From positions 1-64,000 of the forward strand of contig CALXPO010000011.1 in assembly GCA_944390315.1 (NCBI GenBank): a stretch of DNA of 64,000 bases, written 5' to 3'. The translations under genes were made by a program, and so were the position numbers. The notes under the pieces are model-generated. The model saw nothing but the letters and a program-made list of their open reading frames with translations. It searched no databases and was not told where the DNA came from. The DNA is from an uncultured Alphaproteobacteria bacterium. Lineage in GTDB: Bacteria; Pseudomonadota; Alphaproteobacteria; RF32; CAG-239. Positions 1-7,784 of this stretch are shown here, piece after piece; position 1 is the stretch's first letter, and each line of letters starts with the position of its first letter.

Positions 1-30
1 TTCTGAGCCAGGATCAAACTCTCATATTAA
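1..30 (-). rRNA. rrs: 16S ribosomal RNA, 5' end only
   Basis: The reverse complement of the first 22 bases is the conserved 16S start region (AGAGTTTGATCCTGGCTCAG, the universal 27F primer site). The gene runs off the left edge of the window, so only its first bases are present. The exact mature 5' end is uncertain by several bases; about position 30 is estimated from the usual distance of 5-8 bases upstream of AGAGTTTG. A strong promoter lies about 190 bases upstream at 219-247. Confidence 0.93.
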
Positions 31-218
31 ATTTAATCCTGCCTGTCATTACTTAACTCTAAAGAATTTCCTTAGGTTCCTTAATATACAGACTTTATAA
101 TCTTCGTATCTCTACGCTGATCATACCATCCGCATATCCTCTAGCTTCCTATCTACTCTGTTCTATAACCGCAAACCTTATGGCCCGCGCTCCAACACTC
201 ATCGCGTCGGTGAGCTGG

Positions 219-247
219 TTTATAATGCACCTCTCCCCATTTGTCAA
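219..247 (-). promoter_or_regulatory. rrn operon promoter
   Basis: On the minus strand TTGACA (247-242) and TATAAA (224-219) are separated by exactly 17 bases, a near-consensus sigma70-type promoter. It reads toward the 16S gene and would give a leader of roughly 180 bases, typical for rRNA operons. The rest of 31-479 is AT-rich leader and upstream sequence in which I see no gene. Confidence 0.8.
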
Positions 248-494
248 TAACTTTTTTCATATTTTTGCTTTTTTTTTCTTGCCCTAAACTATCTCCTTGT
301 TTTTACCCGCCTTTATCATATCATACCTACACCCATACCCTTCCTGCTATATGCAATGGTAACTCTTATTTGTTAAAATTAACCTGAATCGCTACTCATC
401 TTTCTATCTATTTTCTTTCTTTTTTAATATATCTTTGCTATACTTGATGGCATTAATACGCTGATTTTCAATTTAATACGTGGTGCTGATAAAA

Positions 495-1331
495 ATGAGC
501 TTTGTTTTTTTTACATTTGGAGGACAACAACTTTGGGAAGACGTTTTTGTTTACAAAAAATGGCGAATCCAACGTAATATTATATCAAAAACATATAGAG
601 TGCTTGATGCATGGGATATTAGGCGCGCTAACGGCTCTTTTGATGCTTGTTGGCATTATTTTGAACGCTGCATAAAAATCTTTCAAATTCCAACCCCTAA
701 TCAACGTGTTATGGTGATGATACATGGTCTGGGCGGTCAAAAAAATCAATTCAAAAAACTATCTAACCTATGCGAATCGCTCGGATACGAAGTTGTCGCC
801 GTTAATTACCCTTCAACCCGAAAAAATATTGATGCTTTTATACGGCAGTTCGATTTTTTACTTAATCGACTTGATTTTGCGACGGAATTTTCCTTCATTG
901 CCTATGGCTTAGGCGGCCTATTGCTTCATAATCTCCTTATTTCCGATGCGCCGTGGCGGCAAAAAAAAATAGATCGAATCATTTTAATCAATTTTCCGAA
1001 TCGGAGATACCCCTTACTTGATAAATTAGCAAAACTTAAATTCTTGCAATTTTGTTTCGGACCGTTGCTTAAATTTTTTAATGATAAGCAAATAGCCCCG
1101 TTTACTCATCTGCCACAAAATATCAATTATTCTCTCATTTATGCAAATAACCGATTCGCATATGTATTATCGCTAATCGCCCCTAAAAAATGGAAACACC
1201 TTTTCGTCAAACAAGAAAATACGCATTTGGCAAATGCTAACCATATGATAACTTTTGATACTTGGTCTATTAACCCCCTCAACAGTAAAAAAGTAATTTT
1301 GGCGTGTAAAAATCTTTTGTTGAATAAGTAG
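495..1331 (+). CDS. Alpha/beta-hydrolase-fold protein, nucleophile apparently lost
   Basis: The protein (about 278 residues) has the alpha/beta-hydrolase layout of the lipase/PGAP1-like type. There is an oxyanion-strand motif (VMVMIHGLGG) near residue 75 and the expected nucleophile-elbow position near residue 140. The elbow reads AYGLGG where active relatives read a form of xHSxGG: the catalytic serine is a glycine (codon GGC at about 906-908). From family knowledge this should abolish ordinary esterase or lipase chemistry, so it may be a binding or scaffold protein. The function is unknown. I prefer the ATG at 495 over a GTG at 480, though neither has a strong ribosome binding site. It is transcribed away from the rRNA operon, and the following operon has its own promoter at 1387-1395. 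Confidence 0.75.
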   Translation: MSFVFFTFGGQQLWEDVFVYKKWRIQRNIISKTYRVLDAWDIRRANGSFDACWHYFERCIKIFQIPTPNQRVMVMIHGLGGQKNQFKKLSNLCESLGYEVVAVNYPSTRKNIDAFIRQFDFLLNRLDFATEFSFIAYGLGGLLLHNLLISDAPWRQKKIDRIILINFPNRRYPLLDKLAKLKFLQFCFGPLLKFFNDKQIAPFTHLPQNINYSLIYANNRFAYVLSLIAPKKWKHLFVKQENTHLANANHMITFDTWSINPLNSKKVILACKNLLLNK

Positions 1332-1386
1332 TTTTTCATAAAAATGAAAAAATAAAAAAACTGTAACAATTATTTGATTTTTTTTA

Positions 1387-1395
1387 TGTTATAAT
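1387..1395 (+). promoter_or_regulatory. Extended -10 promoter for the virB6 cluster
   Basis: TGTTATAAT is a perfect extended -10 (TGn-TATAAT). The -35 region is poor, as is common for this class. Initiation near 1402 would leave a short leader before the TGGAG ribosome binding site (1405-1409) and the ATG at 1418. Confidence 0.5.
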
Positions 1396-1417
1396 AAGCA
1401 AAAATGGAGTGGTGTAT

Positions 1418-1594
1418 ATGAAAGTAATCCTTATAAATATAGGAATATTGTTATTTTTCGTAGCAATGTACTACTTTGATTTTTGGGCTCTGTTTACTTT
1501 CAAACATGCTTCATGGTATGCTTTTGGATTGGTAGTTATTATGCTGCTAATCGGCTTAAAAGTATTCGGCAATCCCTTTGGAAAGAGGAAATAG
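1418..1594 (+). CDS. Small two-helix membrane protein
   Basis: This 58-residue protein has two predicted membrane segments (about residues 2-20 and 32-50) and a basic C-terminus (FGKRK). The ATG at 1418 is chosen over the upstream in-frame GTGs because TGGAG at 1405-1409 is 8 bases before it. It is the first gene of the cluster encoding four VirB6-like proteins, and only 2 bases separate it from the next start. I do not recognise a family. Its position suggests a small accessory membrane component of the secretion system, but this is inferred from context alone. Confidence 0.6.
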   Translation: MKVILINIGILLFFVAMYYFDFWALFTFKHASWYAFGLVVIMLLIGLKVFGNPFGKRK

Positions 1595-1596
1595 CA

Positions 1597-4227
1597 ATGA
1601 CTGGAAATTGGAATAAACAATTAATTTTTGGACTTTTGGCGTGGGGACTATTCGTATTCTCGACTCCCTCCGCAAACGCTCAGCTTTCCCCTTTCGGTGC
1701 ATCGGGAAATGCCGCACGCGCCATCGGAGCTCAAATTATTCGTTCCGGCGGACAAGAAGCTGTTGATAAATTGGCCGAAAAAGCAGGATATCAATCTGAT
1801 AATATTAAAGCCGTTTCAAATGACGATGCTAAACAATTGTTGCGCGAAGGATACGAATCGCAAAACAGAACAGGTGCGCTAAATGCCGCAAAAGCCAGAA
1901 TGTCCGGCTCGGACAATGCCCTTAAAGGTGCTTGGAACGCCATCAGCGGTGCCGCTAAAGACCTTTTCAGATCATCTGATGAAATTGCCGCCGATTTGGA
2001 AACATATCGAAATGAAGAAAATTCGCAATATATAGATAATGCTATCGCTGCCGCTAAAGATGTTCAGGGCGAAGGTTCTAATATATTATCCGGAAATATG
2101 AAATCTATTCCGGACAGACTCGATAAAATTAATGCGGCGGCTAATGCCGTTGCCGTCTACGAAACTGCCGACGGACAAAAAATTTATCTTGATATGAATA
2201 TGGAATCGTTAAACGGTATGATGAAAGGATGCGTACCGTTACCACTCAAACTGGAACAAAGCCGCAAATGTATCTTATGTCCGCTGTTCGTTATCTTGTT
2301 TAATACGGCTCAGGCTATGAGCTCTGCATCCTATAATACACTTGCCGCCGGTTTCTCTAATCTTCTGCTGATAGGATTTGCATTATACGTTGCTTATGTC
2401 ACCCTTAAGCAAGTCAGCTCTTTTACAAAACAAGACGGACCTAAATACGTTTCCGACTTATTAACCATGTCTTTTAAAGTCCTTTTGGCTTACCTGATTT
2501 TGCAACATGTCGATCAACTCTATAATCTGGTACTTGAACCTCTGCTCAGTGCGGCCATGGATTTTGGCGGTGCATTTTTGTTCCGCAGTGCCGACAGTAA
2601 TGCCGATAATTCGTTTATGGCTTGCGCCGCTGCATCTCAATTGCCTGACGGTGTTAGCATCTATTCCGGTTATTATTCACCAGCGCTGTTTGCTAAAATT
2701 GATTGCTTTGTACGCTCAATTCAGCAAGAATTGGCTGTTGCAACTTCCATCGGAAGCTCTTTAATGTGCGTTGCGCAAGAAGAAGCCTCTCATCTTCATT
2801 TGTTGCCTGACTTTTCAATGCTCTTCGCCGGCCTCATCATTTGGGTATTCAGTTGGTTGGTATGTCTGGCTTTCGGATTTTATCTTATCGACTCCGTTGT
2901 ACGACTCGGCGTTATCGGTGGATTGATGCCGTTCTTGATTGCCGCATGGCCATTCAAGCTGACATCCGGATACACCAAAAAAGGTTGGGATATGTTTATG
3001 AACGCTTTCTTTACCTTTGTCTTTCTAGGATTGGTCGTAAGCGTTAATATCGAACTTGGTCTTCAGGCTGTTACCGGCGGCGAAGGCGGATACGATAAAA
3101 TTATGGAACTGATTAATGCTAACGAAGTCAAACCGTTGGTTGAAATCATGAGTATCGGCTTGACAGGATTGTTGTTCCTAATTCTATGCTGCATCTTCGG
3201 CTTTAAACTTTGTGCCGAAGCCGTTTCTTTGGCTGCACAAATGAGCGGCGGACAAAGCGGAAATATTGGATCAAATATTGCTTCTATAGGTGCCGGTGTT
3301 GCTAAGTGGGGAACAACAAAATCGCTTAAAGCCGGAGGAAAAGTTGCTCAGAGAATCGGAACAAAAGTCGGTGAAGCTACCGGATTAACCGATGCCGTTC
3401 ATTCCGTAGAAGAAAATATCAGTAAAAAAATAAACAATGTCGGCGCTAAATTTGGTCAGGCTGCAGGCTTAAAAGGATTCGGAGCCGGTGGCGCCGGTGC
3501 CAAAAACAATGCTGCGGCAGCTAACGCTCAAGGCTCTGCAGCAAATGCCGCTAAACCTAATGCAGCCGCAGGAAAAGGCCAAGCCGGTGAGAATAATACC
3601 GATTCCGATGCAACCGCAAATAAAAAACAAACAGGACAGGCCGCTTCTGCAGGAAATGCTCGGCGCAATGCTCAAAACGATGCTTCTTCGGGCAACAATG
3701 ACGCTAATAATTCCGCCGCACAAGTTATGAATACCAATACGGCTCAAGGTGCAGATGCTAACGCTGCTGTACCGGCAACAGACGGCGGCGCAGCAAACGC
3801 AGAACCTCGCGGCAACAACGATAACAACAATGCAAGTACCACTAACGTTAACCAGACGGTTGTTAATGCTAAACAACAAATTGCCGATGCCGCTCAAAAT
3901 GCTGCCGCAAATAAAGGAAATGCATCTCACGCCGATTCTAAGAATGCTGTACGTCAGCAAGGCAATAACGGCGCGAAGAAAGATAAGAATCAGAATAATG
4001 AAGAACTCAAACGTGCAAAATCTCTAATCGAAGATTTGAAGAAACAAATCAGCGCGTTGGAAATAGAAAAGGATAAATTAGAGAAGAAGATAAATTCACA
4101 AAACAATAGTCAGGGCTCCGGAACATCAAACTCTGATGCAGAGCAACTTAAAAAAGTAACTGAAGCAAAAGAAAAGGCTGAAGCTCAACTCAATAGCTTG
4201 TTAGACTCAATGAAAGAGCAAAAGTGA
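1597..4227 (+). CDS. virB6: VirB6/TrbL-like T4SS inner-membrane channel protein, paralogue a
   Basis: VirB6 proteins are polytopic inner-membrane components of type IV secretion systems. The start at 1597 follows AGAGGAA by a normal spacing and gives a signal sequence ending ANA-Q (about residue 28). After about 200 polar residues comes a CILC motif and FxILFNTA, then five or more membrane segments (about residues 230-560). The last 300 residues are rich in Ala and Asn and end in a charged coiled coil. The ordinary family member has about 300 residues, so the N-terminal polar domain and the tail are additions. Three similar genes follow in the same operon. I am confident of the VirB6-like membrane core; the roles of the additions are unknown. 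Confidence 0.8.
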   Translation: MTGNWNKQLIFGLLAWGLFVFSTPSANAQLSPFGASGNAARAIGAQIIRSGGQEAVDKLAEKAGYQSDNIKAVSNDDAKQLLREGYESQNRTGALNAAKARMSGSDNALKGAWNAISGAAKDLFRSSDEIAADLETYRNEENSQYIDNAIAAAKDVQGEGSNILSGNMKSIPDRLDKINAAANAVAVYETADGQKIYLDMNMESLNGMMKGCVPLPLKLEQSRKCILCPLFVILFNTAQAMSSASYNTLAAGFSNLLLIGFALYVAYVTLKQVSSFTKQDGPKYVSDLLTMSFKVLLAYLILQHVDQLYNLVLEPLLSAAMDFGGAFLFRSADSNADNSFMACAAASQLPDGVSIYSGYYSPALFAKIDCFVRSIQQELAVATSIGSSLMCVAQEEASHLHLLPDFSMLFAGLIIWVFSWLVCLAFGFYLIDSVVRLGVIGGLMPFLIAAWPFKLTSGYTKKGWDMFMNAFFTFVFLGLVVSVNIELGLQAVTGGEGGYDKIMELINANEVKPLVEIMSIGLTGLLFLILCCIFGFKLCAEAVSLAAQMSGGQSGNIGSNIASIGAGVAKWGTTKSLKAGGKVAQRIGTKVGEATGLTDAVHSVEENISKKINNVGAKFGQAAGLKGFGAGGAGAKNNAAAANAQGSAANAAKPNAAAGKGQAGENNTDSDATANKKQTGQAASAGNARRNAQNDASSGNNDANNSAAQVMNTNTAQGADANAAVPATDGGAANAEPRGNNDNNNASTTNVNQTVVNAKQQIADAAQNAAANKGNASHADSKNAVRQQGNNGAKKDKNQNNEELKRAKSLIEDLKKQISALEIEKDKLEKKINSQNNSQGSGTSNSDAEQLKKVTEAKEKAEAQLNSLLDSMKEQK

Positions 4228-4244
4228 TACGAAGGGAATCGCCT

Positions 4245-5600
4245 ATGAAAAAGAATATCGACATAGCTAAAATTCTGAAATTGCTGCTCCTGATTCCTGC
4301 AATTGTCTTGCTTTTTGCTTGTACTGAAACAGATGGGCAAAACTCTGCCGTAGATACCGAAACTAATCAAGAAGAACAAGAGACTAAGCACCGCGAATGT
4401 TGGCAAGCTGCTGTTATTCGTGCAATTTATGACACAACCAGTCGTATCACCATGAATATGTACGGGCATATGACTCAGGGAGCTCTTGCCCTTATGATGG
4501 TCGCCTTTGCAGTTTGGCTGTCTTTCAGAATTATGCGTCATGTCAGTTCTTTTTCGGAAGAATCTCCCGCAGAAGTCTGGACCGAAGTGATGAAAAAATT
4601 CTTTCTGTGCATGGTTTGCGGTTTGCTTGCCACTTCCACAAGCGGCGTGTTATGGGTTTTGAACTCTATCGTTTTTCCAATATACAATGCTTTTCTTGAA
4701 CTGGGTGGCTATATGCTTGGACATTTTGCCGAAAATGCCGGTGGCGGAAGCAGTGTTCAACAATATACAGGGCGATTTTTGTACATTCCTTTCTCTAACG
4801 ATGTAGAAGCTAAATACAGCGTCGTATGCTCCGTTTCTAATATGGATCCTGCAACAATTGACAGTTTTCCTTCGGCACCGAAGCAAATGATGGAATGCCT
4901 GATTTGCGCCTTAAATGAACGAATAAATTTCGGATACAAGCTCGGATGGGTCATTATAACCCAAAAAGGATTTATGGCCTTAATCTGCGGCTTAATTATG
5001 ATGTGTTTGTTTACCTTCGTAAAACTGGGCTTTGTCTTTTATCTGGTCGACGCCATGTTCCGTTTTGCCATGATGGTACTTATGCTGCCTTTGTTGATAA
5101 TGGCTTATGCTTTCAAACCTACAAGGAAATGGACACAAAAAGGATTTTTGACTATCTTAAATTCTGCCGCCTTTATGATGTGTATTGCTATCGTGATTTT
5201 AATGGCGATGGCAGCAATTCAACAAATTCTCGTAGATAACAGAGAATTGCTTGAAGGAGATAAAACGTCTCTAGCTGACTTTAGCAAACCCCTGATGATG
5301 TTGATGCTGGTCGGTTTCTTATTAATCGGCTCTATGGATGTCGCCAAGAGTATTGCCGATACCCTTATCGGCGGCGGCGGAAGCGCAAACTTCCAAAAAC
5401 AATTTGGTACCGCTTTATTTAAAACAGGAGCTTGGGCCGTTAAAGGAATCGGCGGAGCAGCCATCGGCGCCATTGTCGCAAGCTCGCCAAAACTACGTGC
5501 TCTTCGCGATAATGCCCGAGGCGTTAAAAATTCTTTTAGTGCCGTCGGAAAGCATCTTACGGGCGAAGATGAAGAAGATGACGATGACGATAGAAGTTAA
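4245..5600 (+). CDS. virB6: VirB6/TrbL-like T4SS inner-membrane protein, paralogue b (lipoprotein signal)
   Basis: This protein has about 451 residues. The ATG at 4245 is preceded by GAAGGGA at 4231-4237; an upstream GTG at 4224 overlaps the previous stop and lacks a site. The N-terminus has a lipobox (LLFAC), so it may be acylated at Cys26 or so. The body has VirB6-like membrane helices, including a central segment with FYLVDAMFRFAMMVLMLPLL, and a Gly-rich stretch followed by an acidic C-terminus (EDEEDDDDD). It is the shortest of the four paralogues and has only one Cys (RECW) where the others have CxxC. Its spacing and shared strand place it in the operon. Confidence 0.75.
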   Translation: MKKNIDIAKILKLLLLIPAIVLLFACTETDGQNSAVDTETNQEEQETKHRECWQAAVIRAIYDTTSRITMNMYGHMTQGALALMMVAFAVWLSFRIMRHVSSFSEESPAEVWTEVMKKFFLCMVCGLLATSTSGVLWVLNSIVFPIYNAFLELGGYMLGHFAENAGGGSSVQQYTGRFLYIPFSNDVEAKYSVVCSVSNMDPATIDSFPSAPKQMMECLICALNERINFGYKLGWVIITQKGFMALICGLIMMCLFTFVKLGFVFYLVDAMFRFAMMVLMLPLLIMAYAFKPTRKWTQKGFLTILNSAAFMMCIAIVILMAMAAIQQILVDNRELLEGDKTSLADFSKPLMMLMLVGFLLIGSMDVAKSIADTLIGGGGSANFQKQFGTALFKTGAWAVKGIGGAAIGAIVASSPKLRALRDNARGVKNSFSAVGKHLTGEDEEDDDDDRS

Positions 5601-5615
5601 TGAAAGGATTGTACT

Positions 5616-7775
5616 GTGATAAAGCAGAGTGACATATTCAACAAAATTAAAGCATATTTATGGCTAGTGCTTGTATTTTGCTTTGCTCTGTCGGCATATT
5701 CGCAAAACGCTTTCGCCGGACAGACATACAGTAGTGCGCCCTCTCAAACCGTATCATCTTCTCAAGGAGATGCCGCCTCATCCGAAGGTTGTTCCAAAGC
5801 AAGAATGGATTCTATCTATAAATCAGGATGTTATGCTTGTGACGTCGTAACCGCCCTAATCAGCAGTTTTTTAAGCGCCTGCACCTATCTTTACGACATT
5901 TCAAAAGAAGCCGGTACAAAAATTTTATATATCGGGATTATGCTCTGGATTGCTTTCTATATCTTGCAGCAGCTTGCTTCTCTTAAAAATATTGAACCTG
6001 CCGCAATGGTGAATGATTTGCTTATTATGGCCTTTAAGGTCTTAGGAGCCTATTTGGTCATTAATGCCGGTGTGGATTTCTTTATACGCTTTGCCGTCGT
6101 TCCCTTTATGAATTTTGGTTCTGAATTTGGTATACAAATGCTGGCCAGTTCTCAAAGCGTCAGCGGACTTGATATAAACAGTGTTAAAGTCGACAGCGCT
6201 TATTCTTTCAGCGGAAACGTGCTTCCCGAAAGTTTTATGAATAACCTGCTCAAATATATTGCCGCAGTTGATTATACCGTATCTACTCATATGGAAATAG
6301 GTCACATGTTAACCTGTCATTCGACTCATGCCGGAGCGTATAAATGGTTGCATGTCATTCCAAATATATGGTTATGGTTAAGCGGTGCTTTCATTTGGTT
6401 CAGCGGATTTATGATGACTTTGTCCGTTGCTTATTATCTCGTCGATATATCCTTTAAACTCGGCTTTGCCATTATCGCTTTGCCGATAACGGTCGGTTTG
6501 TGGCCGTTCAACATAACAAAAGGAAAAGTAGCGTCTTGTTTCAGTATTATTCTTAAATCAGCAGGTATTTTAATATTCTTAGCCATGACGGTATCTGCCG
6601 GTTTGGCTTTGGTTGATGCTTCTTTAGGGTCAAAGGCCGTCAATTCGTCCATAGAATCCGTCAATCAAGCAGACGGCGGAACAGACAAAATTATGACCGC
6701 CATAGAAAATAGTGATACCGAATATGTCAGTGAATACTTCTCTTTCTGGAAATTTGCATGGATTATTATTCTTTTTGCTTATCTGTTCGCCATAAAACTT
6801 ATCGGTTCGACAATGAGCGATTATGTTGATAAGTTCTTCCCCGATCAGGTATTTTCCAGTGCCTCGCCTATGCATATGCAACTAACAAAAGCTACGGATA
6901 TGGCGAAGAAAACAGCAATGAAACCTATAAAATTTACAGGTAAAGTCGTTGCTCATCAGTCCGGAAAATTAGCTAAAAAAGCCGGTGCTTTGGTCTCCAG
7001 AGGAATCGGCAGAGTTGCGACCGGTATATTTATGAGAAAGAATAAAAATAATCAAGGCATTATGGATAGAGCTAAAAATTTGAATAATAAAATTGATCAA
7101 CTCAGCCAAGGAAACTTCAATAACGAACAAAATAATCAAAATAAGCAACAATCTATGGCTCAAAGTGCAAAATCCATGGCTGGTCTGAACGCCGATAAAG
7201 ATCAGCAAGCCATGAAAGGACAAACAAACGGAAATAGCGGAAGCGGAAGCGGAGCCGGACAAGCTATGCAGCAAACAGGTCAAGCCATGAAAGAAAGCGG
7301 AAGACAAATTAAAGAGGCTGCGGACAATATTGATCAAAATCTGGCAAATGCACAACAAAGCGTGCAATCCGGCAATCAAGCCGTTACGGCTGCCGCTCAT
7401 GCCGGTACGGCCGCTTCATTTGGTATTGCGGCTCCGGTTACCGAAACCGCCGCTGCCGCAAGCAATACTGCCTCGGCAGCATCTTCAGCGGCTATTAGCG
7501 CCGGTCGTGTTGCCGCAACATCCATGAAAACCGTTGGTGATGTTTTAGAAAAAACAGGAGAAACTTTGGAACAAACCGGAAAAGCCGTCGAAAAAGGAGA
7601 AAAAATTATTAACAAAGCATCCGGTGCTGCAGATTCGGCAACTAAATTAGCCGATGCAATAGACAAGACGGGTAATGATGCCTTGGGAGCTAATGCGGAT
7701 CCTCAATCACAATCAGATGATATGATTGGTAGTGCTGCAGATAATCTCTTGGGCGGAAATAACAAAAAGAAATAG
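5616..7775 (+). CDS. virB6: VirB6/TrbL-like T4SS inner-membrane protein, paralogue c
   Basis: The gene encodes 719 residues and starts at GTG 5616, with AAAGGA 7 bases upstream. A signal sequence (ending AFA-G, about residue 34) is followed by a CYAC motif near residue 72 and at least six membrane segments to about residue 410. The region YYLVDISFKLGFAIIALPI matches the conserved central helix of the other paralogues. The C-terminal 300 residues are low complexity, rich in Gln, Ala and Asn, with amphipathic heptad-like stretches (for example GQAMKESGRQIKEAADN). This tail presumably lies in the cytoplasm, which is inference from topology. Confidence 0.77.
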   Translation: MIKQSDIFNKIKAYLWLVLVFCFALSAYSQNAFAGQTYSSAPSQTVSSSQGDAASSEGCSKARMDSIYKSGCYACDVVTALISSFLSACTYLYDISKEAGTKILYIGIMLWIAFYILQQLASLKNIEPAAMVNDLLIMAFKVLGAYLVINAGVDFFIRFAVVPFMNFGSEFGIQMLASSQSVSGLDINSVKVDSAYSFSGNVLPESFMNNLLKYIAAVDYTVSTHMEIGHMLTCHSTHAGAYKWLHVIPNIWLWLSGAFIWFSGFMMTLSVAYYLVDISFKLGFAIIALPITVGLWPFNITKGKVASCFSIILKSAGILIFLAMTVSAGLALVDASLGSKAVNSSIESVNQADGGTDKIMTAIENSDTEYVSEYFSFWKFAWIIILFAYLFAIKLIGSTMSDYVDKFFPDQVFSSASPMHMQLTKATDMAKKTAMKPIKFTGKVVAHQSGKLAKKAGALVSRGIGRVATGIFMRKNKNNQGIMDRAKNLNNKIDQLSQGNFNNEQNNQNKQQSMAQSAKSMAGLNADKDQQAMKGQTNGNSGSGSGAGQAMQQTGQAMKESGRQIKEAADNIDQNLANAQQSVQSGNQAVTAAAHAGTAASFGIAAPVTETAAAASNTASAASSAAISAGRVAATSMKTVGDVLEKTGETLEQTGKAVEKGEKIINKASGAADSATKLADAIDKTGNDALGANADPQSQSDDMIGSAADNLLGGNNKKK

Positions 7776-7784
7776 GTGGAAGCC

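Noticed and set aside
3469..3960. Long antisense frame inside virB6a
   Set aside because: It arises from the biased Ala/Asn codons of the real gene and has no supporting features.
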